52,099 nt of DNA from Boseongicola sp. (GCA_028824715.1 JAPPCV010000093.1:1-52099), one strand, 5' to 3'; positions 1 through 8,814 are shown, counted from the first letter of the stretch. Translations and numbers: made by a program. Notes: generated by a model not told the origin, from the letters alone.

Positions 1-1024
1 TGTTGCAGTTCAAGGCCATCATGACGGAATGGCCAAGCGCGATGCCGTCCGCGCCAAGTGCAACGGCCTTTGCGACATCCGCTCCGTTACGGATGCCTCC
101 GGCATAGACGAGGCTGATCTCGCCACGCTTGCCAAGGTCGTCGATCGCCTTCCTTGCCTGGCGAATGGCGGCCATTCCCGGCACGCCGGTATCCTCCGTT
201 GCAAGATGCGGTCCCGCCCCGGTGCCGCCTTCCATCCCGTCAATGTAGATCGAGTCCGGGTCGCACTTGACCGCCATCCTGACGTCGTCATAGACCCTCG
301 CCGCTCCAAGCTTGAGCTGGATCGGGATCTGCCAATCGGTAGCCTCCCGAATTTCCTGAATCTTCAGCGCCAGGTCGTCTGGTCCGAGCCAGTCCGGATG
401 ACGTGCCGGCGAACGCTGGTCAATGCCGGCAGGCAAGGATCGCATCTCCGCCACCTGGTCGGTCACCTTCTGGCCCATCAGGTGCCCCCCGAGGCCAACC
501 TTGCAACCCTGGCCGATGAAGAACTCGCATCCATCCGCCAGCACCAGGTGGTGCGGATTGAACCCGTAGCGCGACTGAATGCACTGATAGAACCACTTCG
601 AGGAGTAGCGTCGCTCGTCTGGGATCATGCCCCCTTCGCCCGAGCAGGTCGCGGTGCCCGCCATCGTGGCGCCTCGCGCAAGCGCCGTCTTGGCCTCGTA
701 GCTCAGGGCGCCGAAGCTCATGCCCGTCACGTACACCGGAATGTCCAGTTCGAGCGGCCGCTTTGCGCGCGGACCGATCACGGTTCTGGTCTCGCATTTC
801 TCGCGGTAGCCCTCGATCACGAAACGGGTCAGCGTTCCGGGCAGAAAGGTCAGGTCGTCCCAGTGCGGAATCTTCTTGAAGAGCGAGAAACCCCGCATCC
901 GGTAGCGGCCAAGCTCGGACTTGATGTGGATGTCGTCGATAACGCGCGGCGGAAAGATGAAGCTGTCGCCGATGCGATTGACGTCGCGGTCCAGCGGTTT
1001 CTTTATCCGTCCATCGTCAGGCAT
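1..1024 (-). CDS. glxD: FMN-binding glutamate-synthase-like protein GlxD, 3' end cut by window
   Basis: About 341 codons are visible; the C-terminus lies beyond the window start. The protein matches the FMN-binding synthase domain of glutamate synthase large subunits as found in stand-alone GlxD/MgsC proteins. Visible marks are SGEGGMIPDERR, the FMN-barrel strand IPIQLKLGAARVYDD, the glycine-rich GMEGGTGAGP, and GGIRNGADVAKAVALGADG near the cut. The family normally runs to about 440 residues, with the iron-sulfur cysteines in the part that is missing here. The ATG at 1024 follows an AGGACGAGG ribosome site. It is the last visible gene of a minus-strand operon with glxC and glxB, and it should transfer ammonia from the GlxB amidotransferase site onto an oxo-acid acceptor. 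Whether the product is glutamate or N-methylglutamate cannot be told from sequence alone. Confidence 0.9.
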   Translation of the reverse strand, partial: MPDDGRIKKPLDRDVNRIGDSFIFPPRVIDDIHIKSELGRYRMRGFSLFKKIPHWDDLTFLPGTLTRFVIEGYREKCETRTVIGPRAKRPLELDIPVYVTGMSFGALSYEAKTALARGATMAGTATCSGEGGMIPDERRYSSKWFYQCIQSRYGFNPHHLVLADGCEFFIGQGCKVGLGGHLMGQKVTDQVAEMRSLPAGIDQRSPARHPDWLGPDDLALKIQEIREATDWQIPIQLKLGAARVYDDVRMAVKCDPDSIYIDGMEGGTGAGPHLATEDTGVPGMAAIRQARKAIDDLGKRGEISLVYAGGIRNGADVAKAVALGADGIALGHSVMMALNCN

Positions 1025-1069
1025 GTCCTCGTCCTTTCGGATTTGTTGCGGCGTTCACGCGTCCCTCCC

Positions 1070-1939
1070 CTACAGGATCAGTTTCTTCTCGTTCGGCTCA
1101 AGGTTGTCGTAGTTCCAGAGCTGCTTTCCGGCGACGATCTTGGTGAAGTGATCCACGCCATCGCCAGGCATGAGCCCGTACTGGGTCAGCTTTCGCGTCA
1201 GCCATTCCTTGTCGAGATTCGTAAGGTCGGCCGTGACCGCATCGACGCCGAGCGACCGGATTTCGCCTCCGACGTAGATCGTGCCGTCGTACATCGAGTC
1301 GCCGAGGTTCTTCCCCGCGTTGCCGCAGACAACCATCCGCCCCCGTTGCATCATGAAGCCGGAAAGCGCACCCGTGTCGCCTCCGACGATGATGGTGCCG
1401 CCCTTCATGTCGATTCCGGTCCGGGACCCCACCGATCCCCTGCACACCAGGTCGCCGCCACGGATTGCCGCGCCAAAGGTCGAACCGGCGTTCTTTTCGA
1501 CGACGACCGTGCCCGACATCATGTTTTCCGCGCAGGACCACCCTACGCGACCGTTGATCCGCACGTTGGGACCGTCGATCAGGCCGACCCCGAAGTATCC
1601 CGTTGACCCTTCGATGATCAGGTTCAGCCGGGAGAGGATTCCGACCGCAAGCGAATGCTTGCCGCGCGGGTTGTGCAGGACGATCGTTCCATAGCCTTCG
1701 GCCATCAGGTCGCGAATTCGGGAATTGACTTCGGTGTTGGTCAGGTCACCGGCATCGATTTCCGTGCGCTTGTTGAAGTCGACGTCCGGCGCCCATGGAT
1801 AGGCAAACCGCTCCTGCGCGTCGGGATCGAACTCGATGTAGAGCGACTTTCCCGTGAGCTGTTCGGTCGTCATGCCAAGGGCGTTGACCCGCTCTTCCTG
1901 GGTCATTTCCCTGAGTTGGGCGTCACTTATTCCAGACAC
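1070..1939 (-). CDS. glxC: GXGXG-motif glutamate synthase subunit GlxC
   Basis: This 289-residue protein corresponds to the C-terminal beta-helix (GXGXG) domain of glutamate synthase. The helix is seen as repeated glycine-rich turns from about residue 120 on (GSTFGAAIRGGDLVCRGSVG, KGGTIIVGGDTG, GRMVVCGNAGKNLG, DGTIYVGGEIRSLG). In GltB this domain is a structural scaffold; in the Glx/Mgs systems it is a separate gene. I chose the GTG at 1939 because GGGAGG lies 6 bases upstream and the frame has no better ATG; a longer upstream reading would run into glxB. It lies 76 bases after glxB and 45 before glxD, so it is the middle gene of the glxBCD trio. Confidence 0.9.
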   Translation of the reverse strand: MSGISDAQLREMTQEERVNALGMTTEQLTGKSLYIEFDPDAQERFAYPWAPDVDFNKRTEIDAGDLTNTEVNSRIRDLMAEGYGTIVLHNPRGKHSLAVGILSRLNLIIEGSTGYFGVGLIDGPNVRINGRVGWSCAENMMSGTVVVEKNAGSTFGAAIRGGDLVCRGSVGSRTGIDMKGGTIIVGGDTGALSGFMMQRGRMVVCGNAGKNLGDSMYDGTIYVGGEIRSLGVDAVTADLTNLDKEWLTRKLTQYGLMPGDGVDHFTKIVAGKQLWNYDNLEPNEKKLIL

Positions 1940-2015
1940 TTGCCGCCTCCCTCTGCACCACCGATGCCTGCCGTCCTGAAGCGGGACCTCGTCCCGCCCG
2001 GACCTCGGCCGGACG

Positions 2016-2951
2016 TCACGCCTGCCATACGCGAACCTCCTCGTCGTAGGGATCGTGCGTATCGATCTCCTCCGGGATGATCGCGCGGATCGCCACCTCT
2101 TCCGAAGCCATGGCGATGAGATCGTCGGATTCGTAGAGCACGAGAGGCTTGGCGGCCATGGTGTCCTTGGCCATGCCAAGCTGGTCCCTGGTGCAGACAA
2201 GATACGTGAACACGCCGTCGATCTCGTCTATGGAACGGCGCAGGCTTTCTTCCAATTGCACGCCGTTGGCCAGGTGATGGGCAGTGTACACGGCGAGAAG
2301 TTCGCTGTCGCAGTCCGACATGAAGCGGTGCCCTTTCCGCTCCATTTCACGGCGCATGATCCAGTAGTTGGTAATCTGCCCGTTGTGGACGACGCTGACG
2401 TCGTTGTAGGGAAACGCCCAGTAGGGATGAGCCGACTTGATGTCGACGTCTGACTCCGTTGCCATTCGGGTATGGCCTATGCCGTGGGTTCCCTCGAAGC
2501 CGCCCAGCCCGTACGCCTCTGCCACGCTGCCGGCGTCGCCGAGATCCTTGATCAGTTCCAGGCCGTTTCCGAGCGAGAGGATTTCGACACCTTCCGTTTC
2601 CTCGATATGCCCTGCCATGTCGCCCGTGTCGCCGTCATGGTTCAGCACGTACCGCAGCGCGTAGGGCCGTACCCGCTCCTTGACCTTGACCTCCGCCCCG
2701 TGGCTGGCGAGAATCGCGTCGACCGCCTCTATGCGCTCTTCCAGCCGGTCATGGATGCTGCGTCCGAGTTCCATGTCCTCGGCCTCGGCGATCTTGAGAC
2801 GCATGACATACTCGCCCCCGCCCGGATCCCCGTAGACCGCATATCCGGTCGAATCCGGCCCGCGATGCTTCAGCGCCTGCAACATCGACGTCATTTCCGC
2901 GCCGACATTCGCGCGACGGCCCTTGTGAATCAATCCCGCTATTCCGCACAT
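2016..2951 (-). CDS. glxB: Class II glutamine amidotransferase GlxB
   Basis: The protein is 311 residues and starts MCGIAGLIHKG, giving the N-terminal nucleophile Cys2 after Met removal. Other Ntn-amidotransferase marks are LKHRGPDSTGYA (about 27-38), GIGHTRMATES (about 157-167), VHNGQITNYW (about 188-197) and SDCDSELLA (about 213). It should release ammonia from glutamine and channel it to GlxD. It lacks synthase domains, as expected for the split GlxBCD/MgsABC arrangement. It follows the glutamine-synthetase-like gene by 71 bases in the same operon, and GGAGG precedes the ATG. Split glutamate-synthase subunits of this type occur in sarcosine, methylamine and related pathways in proteobacteria; the exact acceptor here is unknown. 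Confidence 0.9.
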   Translation of the reverse strand: MCGIAGLIHKGRRANVGAEMTSMLQALKHRGPDSTGYAVYGDPGGGEYVMRLKIAEAEDMELGRSIHDRLEERIEAVDAILASHGAEVKVKERVRPYALRYVLNHDGDTGDMAGHIEETEGVEILSLGNGLELIKDLGDAGSVAEAYGLGGFEGTHGIGHTRMATESDVDIKSAHPYWAFPYNDVSVVHNGQITNYWIMRREMERKGHRFMSDCDSELLAVYTAHHLANGVQLEESLRRSIDEIDGVFTYLVCTRDQLGMAKDTMAAKPLVLYESDDLIAMASEEVAIRAIIPEEIDTHDPYDEEVRVWQA

Positions 2952-3022
2952 TCAGGTATGCCTCCTCAGTCTTCCCCCGGACAATGGGCGCCACCGGGGC
3001 ACCCGGCTCCAGATGCTTCCGT

Positions 3023-4504
3023 TCATGGCAGGCACTCCATGTACAACTCGTTGTCCCATTCGGTGACGGTGGACATGAAGCGCGCGAACTCGTCGCGCTT
3101 GTACTCTTCGTAGAGCCTGTACATCTCGCCAGGGAGACCGCGCTGGACGACCTTGTTGCCTGCAAGATGATCTAGGGCCTCGCCTAGGGACATCGGCAGC
3201 TTGCGAACCTTCTTGCCCTCCGCCATCGCCTCGTAAATGTTGCGCTCTTCGGGCTCGCCCGGATCGAGGTCGTTATCGAGACCATCGTCCATCGCCGCCA
3301 GAAGCGCCGACCCCATGAGGTAGGGGTTCACCATCGAATCGACCGAGCGATACTCGAACCGGCCAGGCGCCGAGACGCGAAGGCCCGTCGTCCTGTTCTG
3401 GTACCCCCAATCGGAAAAGACGGGCGCCCAGAAGCCCGTGTCCCACAGCCGCCGGTAGGAGTTCACCGTGGAGCATCCGATCGCGGTCAGGGCCTGGAGA
3501 TGCTTCACCACGCCGCCAATCGCCTTGAGGCCGGTCTTGCCCGGCAACTGCAGATCCTTCGTGTCGGGCATGAACGTGTTCTTGCCGCCCGAAACGTACA
3601 GGTAGTTCTCCTTCAGCCCTGGCAGCTTCTTGGGGTCGTTTCCTGTCGGCTTGAAGCCGTCCTTGCCCTTGGTCCAGAGCGACATGTTGTGATGGCATCC
3701 CGAAGCCGAGACACCCATGAACGGCTTCGACATGAAACAGGCGAAGATTCCGTGCTCGCGGGCGACCTGGGCACAGATCTGGCGATAGGTGGTCAGCCGG
3801 TCGGCGTTGCGCAGCACGTCATCGAAGGTCCAGTTGAGCTCCAGCTGGCCCGGCGCGTCCTCGTGATCGCCCTGGATCATGTCGAGACCCATCCTGCGGG
3901 CGTAGCGGATGACTTGCAGGGACACCGGGCGCAGCGACTCGAACTGGTCGATGTGGTAGCAGTACGGCTTGGAAAACCCGTCGCGGGGCTTGCCGTTCTC
4001 GTCGAACTTCAGCCACATCATCTCGGGCTCGGTTCCCATGCGAAGCTGCAGCTTGTGCTTCTTCTGGAAGTCATCGTGCAGGCGGCGAAGATTGCCGCGA
4101 CAGTCGGCAGTGAGATAGGCTCCTGGATCCTGCCTCTCCTCTCGATTGCGGAAGAGCGTGCAGTAGAAGCGTCCGATTTCCGGAGCCCATGGCAATTGCA
4201 TGAATGTCTCCGGCTCGGGAATTCCGACCAGCTCGGCGGCTTCCGGGCCGTATCCCAGATAGTTGCCGGCCCGATCTGTGAAGAGATTGACCGTAGCGCC
4301 GTAGACGAGCTGGAAGCCCTTCTTGGCCACGCTTTCCCAGTGATCGGCAGGAATGCCCTTGCCCATGATCTTCCCGGTGACCGATACGAACTGAAGGTAG
4401 AGGTACTCGATGCCCAATTCGTCGATCTTCTTGCGGACTTCCTTGATCTTCTCGTCTCGACCCTTCGCTTCGACGAATTTCTCTATTTCCATTGCCACGA
4501 TCAT
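3023..4504 (-). CDS. Glutamine-synthetase-family gamma-glutamyl ligase, substrate unassigned
   Basis: This 493-residue protein has the full glutamine synthetase fold: metal-ligand motif GTEPEMMW, QGDHEDAPGQLELNW, the His-containing SASGCHHNMSLW, the nucleotide-site NSYRRLWDTGFWAP, and the metal/arginine motif GRFEYRSVD. The N-terminus (QFVSVTGKIMGKGIP) differs from the GlnT and GmaS sequences I can recall, so it may be a separate clade that glutamylates an amine rather than ammonia. The first ATG (4504) sits only one base after GGGAG; the in-frame ATG at 4492 has better room for a ribosome site, so it may be the true start. It lies between an FAD oxidoreductase and glxB. That context suggests an ATP-dependent gamma-glutamylation step before oxidation, as in the Puu or N-methylglutamate routes. 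Confidence 0.85.
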   Translation of the reverse strand: MIVAMEIEKFVEAKGRDEKIKEVRKKIDELGIEYLYLQFVSVTGKIMGKGIPADHWESVAKKGFQLVYGATVNLFTDRAGNYLGYGPEAAELVGIPEPETFMQLPWAPEIGRFYCTLFRNREERQDPGAYLTADCRGNLRRLHDDFQKKHKLQLRMGTEPEMMWLKFDENGKPRDGFSKPYCYHIDQFESLRPVSLQVIRYARRMGLDMIQGDHEDAPGQLELNWTFDDVLRNADRLTTYRQICAQVAREHGIFACFMSKPFMGVSASGCHHNMSLWTKGKDGFKPTGNDPKKLPGLKENYLYVSGGKNTFMPDTKDLQLPGKTGLKAIGGVVKHLQALTAIGCSTVNSYRRLWDTGFWAPVFSDWGYQNRTTGLRVSAPGRFEYRSVDSMVNPYLMGSALLAAMDDGLDNDLDPGEPEERNIYEAMAEGKKVRKLPMSLGEALDHLAGNKVVQRGLPGEMYRLYEEYKRDEFARFMSTVTEWDNELYMECLP

Positions 4505-4553
4505 TCTCCCAATCGGTCAGTTTGCCCGTCAGCATTCCGGACGGGCGGGTTCA

Positions 4554-5897
4554 TCAGCTCCATGGATAGGGGCTGCTGGAAACCGGATGCAGTTCACCCT
4601 TGGCGAAGCGGCCGAAGCGGAACGGCTCCAGAAGTTCCTGTCTCTCTCCGAGCACCTCGTCCGCGATCAGGTGTCCGACGCCAATCATCTTCCAACCGTG
4701 ATTGCTGTCGGCGATGACCGCGACGTTTTCGTGAAAGTGGTCGAAGACCGGAAAGCTGTCGGCCGTGAAGCAACCGATCCCTCCCGAGGGCTCTCGATGA
4801 TACTTGGGCATCTTGCCTTCGTAGCGCCTTTGGCAATGGGCAAGCGCGCTGACCCACATGTGCGCGAATTCGTCGCTGGCAACGAATTCCGGGCTTGAGG
4901 GTCCGTACGGATCGATCTGCACCTCGTCGGCCGACGTGTCGACCTTGTAGGGCGAGGCTCCTCCCTGGATGCCGCCGAAGTGGAAGTCGGGCTTGTAGTA
5001 GATGCCCCACATCTCGTCGGTGATGACGGAATCATCCACCGTCGATCTGAGTTCTGCGTCGGTATCGACATGGATGACCGGCGGCAGCGAACCGTCATCC
5101 GCAAGTCCGTCGTTCGGGTCGATGAGCAGCACGCCCTCTTCCAGCTGCCAGAAGCGCCACATTGGCACGTCTTCATGCGTCTCGCCGTTCATGCCCTTGA
5201 TCGAAATCTCGCTCGGCAGGTCCAGCATTGCCCAGAAATCCCGAACCCACGGACCCGCACCGATTATGACGCGTTCGCAGGAGATAGTGCCCTTGCTTGT
5301 CTCTACCGACCCGATCGCGCCTGAGCCGTTCATTGCATTGAAACCCTTGACCTCGACACCGGGCATTATGCGAACGCCCAGTCTCTCCACCTTTTCGGCG
5401 AGGGCGTACATGGTCCTGGTTTGATTGGAGAAGCCGCCCCGCTTTTCGTGCAGGACACTCGTGATGTTCTGCGCCTGCCAGTCACTGAAAATGCCGCGCA
5501 TGTACGACGTGCTGGCATTCGCTCCTTCGATGAAGACGCTGTCGTACCCGATTTCCTGCTGCTGGGCAAAGATCGTTCCGACATCGTCACGCATCGATTC
5601 CGGGCTTATCTGCATGTAGCCAACGGGATGATAGGAAAGTCCTTCAGGGTCGGCCTCCCAGATGTCGACCGAATGCGCCATGAGCCTGCGCATGGCCGGC
5701 TGGAAGTAGTTGTTTCGTACAACCCCGCAGGCGATTCCGCTGGCGCCGGACGCAATGCCCGACTTGTCCAGGATGACAATTCGACCCTCGACCTCTTCGC
5801 CCTTCTCGATCAGCCGCTCAGCAAGTTTCCACGCGGTTGAGACGCCGTGAATCCCCGCGCCAACTATCACGTAGTCGACGTGACTCGGTACAGACAT
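4554..5897 (-). CDS. DAO-family FAD-dependent oxidoreductase
   Basis: The 447-residue protein begins with an ADP-binding fold (VDYVIVGAGIHGVSTA, GxGxxG at about 13-18). It continues with a DAO-type body: SGIASGASGIACG near the flavin ribityl region, RVIIGAGPWVRDF mid-protein, and a C-terminal GIGCFTADSFPVFD and NHGWKMIGVGHLIADE that closes the FAD site. Such enzymes oxidise secondary or N-methylated amines, glycine derivatives or gamma-glutamyl amines. The ATG at 5897 has GGGAG ten bases upstream. It is the first gene of the operon that continues into the ligase and glxBCD, and it is read away from the GntR gene at 6047. Sarcosine, dimethylglycine and a gamma-glutamyl amine are all possible substrates. 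Confidence 0.85.
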   Translation of the reverse strand: MSVPSHVDYVIVGAGIHGVSTAWKLAERLIEKGEEVEGRIVILDKSGIASGASGIACGVVRNNYFQPAMRRLMAHSVDIWEADPEGLSYHPVGYMQISPESMRDDVGTIFAQQQEIGYDSVFIEGANASTSYMRGIFSDWQAQNITSVLHEKRGGFSNQTRTMYALAEKVERLGVRIMPGVEVKGFNAMNGSGAIGSVETSKGTISCERVIIGAGPWVRDFWAMLDLPSEISIKGMNGETHEDVPMWRFWQLEEGVLLIDPNDGLADDGSLPPVIHVDTDAELRSTVDDSVITDEMWGIYYKPDFHFGGIQGGASPYKVDTSADEVQIDPYGPSSPEFVASDEFAHMWVSALAHCQRRYEGKMPKYHREPSGGIGCFTADSFPVFDHFHENVAVIADSNHGWKMIGVGHLIADEVLGERQELLEPFRFGRFAKGELHPVSSSPYPWS

Positions 5898-5974
5898 GCA
5901 GGTTGCTCCCGTCTCGCAGATCGAACTCCTGAATCGCACCTTGTGCGCGACCGCGCACCAAGATCAACCCCTTT

Positions 5975-6034
5975 TTGATCCAATCTGTTGCAAGTGTCGC
6001 GGATTCTGCTATTTTTGGAATAGCATTGGATCAA
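5975..6034. promoter_or_regulatory. Perfect 10-bp inverted repeat in the divergent GntR promoter
   Basis: TTGATCCAAT at 5975-5984 is mirrored exactly by ATTGGATCAA at 6025-6034, with 40 bases between. The pair occupies the region between the oxidoreductase ATG (5897) and the GntR ATG (6047). The right arm ends just before the GntR ribosome site, so binding there could block its own translation or transcription as well as the divergent operon. This is inferred to be the GntR/FCD operator pair. Confidence 0.55.
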
Positions 6035-6046
6035 CAGGTGGCCCAA

Positions 6047-6721
6047 ATGGCTTGGCGCAACTCTTCAAGTGTCGCCGTGGAGATTCGCCGTTCGATCACG
6101 GACGGAACCTATCGGCGACATGATCGTCTGCCGGCGTCGCGCCAGCTTGCAGAGTCGTTCGGGGTTGCACGAAACACGCTCCGTGACGCGCTGCAGCAGC
6201 TGGAGAGGGAAGGCCTCCTCGAAATCCGGCCCGGGAGCGGCGCATACGTGACCGGCATTGGTGACCAATCGATTCCGAAGGCGGTCGAGGAGGCGGCGCC
6301 GCTCGAGCTCATTGACGCTCGCTTTGCGCTTGAACCGCATATCTGCCGGCTCAGCGTCCTGCACGGGAAGCGAGAGGACTTTGAGGCCATGGAGGGCCTG
6401 TGTCGGCGCATGGAGAGCTCGACGACCGACCCGACGGAATTTGCGGAGGCCGACACCGCGTTTCACAAGGCACTGGCCTCGGCCACGCGCAACAACCTGC
6501 TCATCTGGCTGATCGAGCAGATCAACACCGTGCGTTCGCTCGACGAGTGGACGCGGATGAGGCAACTGACGCTCAATGCCGCCATGATTGACCAGTACAA
6601 CGTCCAGCACCGCGACATCCTGAATGCGCTGCGCTCGCGCGAACCGGAACGCGCCGCGGCAAAAATGAAGGTGCATCTGGAAACCGCACGCCTCTCTCTC
6701 ACGCGCGCTGCGGAAACCTGA
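6047..6721 (+). CDS. GntR-family (FCD) transcriptional regulator
   Basis: This is a 224-residue FadR-type regulator. Residues about 5-70 form the winged helix (PASRQLAESFGVARNTLRDALQQ, then EGLLEIRPGSGAYV in the wing). Residues about 80-215 form the FCD ligand domain, with putative metal/ligand residues in DARFALEPH, EADTAFHKALA and YNVQHRDIL. I chose the ATG at 6047 because AGGTGG lies 7 bases before it and the fold starts right after; upstream in-frame codons would place coding sequence over the operator repeats. It diverges from the FAD oxidoreductase-ligase-glxBCD operon and most likely controls it, probably in response to an amine-derived acid. Confidence 0.88.
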   Translation: MAWRNSSSVAVEIRRSITDGTYRRHDRLPASRQLAESFGVARNTLRDALQQLEREGLLEIRPGSGAYVTGIGDQSIPKAVEEAAPLELIDARFALEPHICRLSVLHGKREDFEAMEGLCRRMESSTTDPTEFAEADTAFHKALASATRNNLLIWLIEQINTVRSLDEWTRMRQLTLNAAMIDQYNVQHRDILNALRSREPERAAAKMKVHLETARLSLTRAAET

Positions 6722-7065
6722 TGCAGAGTTGGCCCGCCAGCCGAAGGGCAGCGTCGGCATCACCAGCGCGCTCCTTTTGCTGGAAAACGACCCGAGCGGG
6801 CTGGATGTGCTCCGCAGCAAGGACGAGGCGATCAGCGGTCGTCGTTGACCGGTTCCGTCGCGCGAAGGCCAGGTCCGACAGAGATTCCGTCGCTTGGGAA
6901 GGCCATGCGTGCATCCTGTTTCATTGCACGTCGCCCTGTCTGGCATCTCCAGGCGCGGCACGGACTGCTGACGAGGCTTTCTCGCCCGCCTGTTGCCCGA
7001 TATGGATGGAGATTCCGGCATGGCGGCGGGCGGGCAATCCGGAACAGCATCCACGGGAGGGCTTG
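6722..7065. other. Convergent intergenic stretch, no gene recognised
   Basis: The 344 bases lie between the ends of the plus-strand GntR gene and the minus-strand amidotransferase-like gene. The frames across it show no recognisable domain, and I see no clear terminator hairpin with a T run. Confidence 0.4.
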
Positions 7066-7785
7066 CTAGGCTTGGGCTGCAGCCTGAAGCCAGTTGATGT
7101 AGAGCCTCTCGGCCAATGAATTCAACGCCTCTATGTTGGCATCAAGATCCCTTTCAAGTCGCGCGGGTCCGTCGGAGCCCATGGCCTGGACAAGCGCGTC
7201 CGCGTACTCGGGGATCATGTTCCAGTTCGTGACCGTGTCCGCTTCGATCTCTATGTGAAACTGAGCCGAATACGCTCTTGGACCCCATTTGAGCGCCTGC
7301 ACGGCACAGGCCGGAGATGTCGCCAGCACCTCCGCGCCTGCCGGCACCTTCGTCACTTCGGCCGAATGCCATTGCAGGCAGGGGAATGCCTCCGGGAACC
7401 CGTCAAAGATCACGCCGGTCGCTCCGTCGTCCGTCAGCTGCACATCCATGATGCCGATCTCCGGCGTCCGCGACGGACCGACGCTGCCGCCGAGGGCTTC
7501 GGCGAGCAATTGATGTCCGAGGCAGAGTCCGAGGAACGGAAGGCCCCTGACCTCGACCGCGTCCCGAATGCAGGCCTTCTCCGCCACCAGCCATGGATGC
7601 GCGTCCTCCTGCCAGACGTCCATCGGCCCGCCCAGCACCCAGAGCCCGTCATATCCGTCGATGGAAGGCAGTTCTTCGCCAGCATCAAGCTCGACCGCGT
7701 CGTAGTCGTGGCCGTCCTCTCTGAGAAACTTCCTGAATATCCCCGGATGTTCGGCTTCCGCATGCTGCAAGACAAGAAGCTTCAT
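7066..7785 (-). CDS. Class I glutamine amidotransferase-like protein
   Basis: The 239-residue protein has the single GATase-1 domain of the GMP-synthase-amidotransferase-like family. It shows the oxyanion motif WVLGGPMDVW (about 49-58), the nucleophile elbow LGLCLGHQLLAEALGG (Cys about 87), and the His/Glu pair in AQFHIEIEA (about 177-185). No synthetase domain is attached. It may hydrolyse a gamma-glutamyl bond, as PuuD does in putrescine breakdown, although PuuD belongs to the different peptidase C26 branch. It stands alone between a GntR regulator and a GlxA-type regulator, with 21 bases to the latter, which is read in the same direction. Its position in the amine cluster suggests removal of the glutamyl group after oxidation. 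Confidence 0.82.
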   Translation of the reverse strand: MKLLVLQHAEAEHPGIFRKFLREDGHDYDAVELDAGEELPSIDGYDGLWVLGGPMDVWQEDAHPWLVAEKACIRDAVEVRGLPFLGLCLGHQLLAEALGGSVGPSRTPEIGIMDVQLTDDGATGVIFDGFPEAFPCLQWHSAEVTKVPAGAEVLATSPACAVQALKWGPRAYSAQFHIEIEADTVTNWNMIPEYADALVQAMGSDGPARLERDLDANIEALNSLAERLYINWLQAAAQA

Positions 7786-7806
7786 GCTTGGTCCTCCTTC
7801 AAATTC

Positions 7807-8814
7807 CTACCCGACCGATGCGTCGGCTTGCCGGCCCGCACGTGGACTAGCGCCAAAAGCCTGCCTGTACGCGCCGGAGAAGTGACTCGACGTGGCGAAT
7901 CCGGTGGCCTCCGAAACCTCCGCGATGGACATCGGCGTGTCCTTGATCAACCGTTGCGCAACGTCAAGACGCATTTCCCGGTAGTATGCCATCGTACTCC
8001 GTCCAAGCCGCTCCGCAAACAGCCGATTCAAGTGCCTGGGCGTCACCCCTGCCACCATTGCAAGCTGGGACAGGGACAATGGATCGGCAATGTGGTCTTC
8101 CATTGCGGACACGGCTTCAACCAGATGAGGAGAGTTGCTGCCTAGCCGCTCCGACAAGTTCCCTCGCTGCGGGTCGGCGGCGGCGCGAACGTCCGTGTGC
8201 AGGAACCAGTCGCTGACAAGCCTGGCGAAGCCTCCGCCCCACTGGCTGGAGATCAGGGCATGCATGAGGTCGAGAGGCGCGGTGCCGCCGCCGCAAGTCA
8301 CGCGGTCGCGATCCATGACGTAGAGACGCCGCTCAATCAGGCAATCCGGATGAATTTCGGAAAGCGCCGCCGCGTGTTCCCAATGGACGGTCATGCGCCG
8401 ACCCTCCATCAGGCCTGCCATTGCAAGGATGACGGAACCGCCGGAAACACCGCCGATTCGGACGCCCCGGACGTCAAGAAGCCGCAACCATTCGAGGATG
8501 GCCGCATCGTCGAACGCGAACGGGTCGCCGCCCGCCACGACAAGCAGCAAGTCAATGTCCTCCGCGCCTCCGGGGCGGCTCGTCCTTTCGATCAAGGCGG
8601 CGCCCGAACTCGGCACCGGACCGCCCGAAGAAAAATGGACGATCTCGTACAGTTTCGAATCCGAAAGCAGGTTTGCCGCGCGCAACGGTTCGACCGTGCA
8701 AGCATAGGACATCAAGGCAAAGCCGGGAACCGGCAGGATGCCGACCCGGAACGGGCTGAACTCCGTTGCACCGGAAATGTCCTGAATTCGAAAGTTTCTG
8801 TCCAGTTCCAGCAT
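7807..8814 (-). CDS. GlxA/GbdR-type regulator (DJ-1/PfpI plus AraC domain)
   Basis: This 335-residue regulator has an N-terminal DJ-1/PfpI-like domain (about 25-200: FRVGILPVPGFALMSYA, LLLVVAGGDPF, GVSGGSVILAMAG) and a C-terminal AraC helix-turn-helix pair (about 235-325: LSQLAMVAGVTPRHLNRLF, then SIAEVSEATGFATSSHFS). This architecture is shared by GlxA, GbdR, SouR and CdhR, which sense glycine betaine derivatives, sarcosine or carnitine. A longer reading from a TTG at 8826 is possible, but the ATG at 8814 is simpler. It is divergent from soxBDAG across about 300 bases, so activation of the sarcosine oxidase operon is the most likely role. Confidence 0.85.
   Translation of the reverse strand: MLELDRNFRIQDISGATEFSPFRVGILPVPGFALMSYACTVEPLRAANLLSDSKLYEIVHFSSGGPVPSSGAALIERTSRPGGAEDIDLLLVVAGGDPFAFDDAAILEWLRLLDVRGVRIGGVSGGSVILAMAGLMEGRRMTVHWEHAAALSEIHPDCLIERRLYVMDRDRVTCGGGTAPLDLMHALISSQWGGGFARLVSDWFLHTDVRAAADPQRGNLSERLGSNSPHLVEAVSAMEDHIADPLSLSQLAMVAGVTPRHLNRLFAERLGRSTMAYYREMRLDVAQRLIKDTPMSIAEVSEATGFATSSHFSGAYRQAFGASPRAGRQADASVG

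Noticed and set aside
29-1606. 525-codon plus-strand open frame
   Set aside because: It runs opposite to glxD and glxC and has no recognisable domain; it is an antisense shadow of GC-rich coding DNA.
6722-7119. Small plus-strand ORF after the GntR gene
   Set aside because: It overlaps the end of the amidotransferase gene, has a low-complexity composition and lacks a ribosome site.
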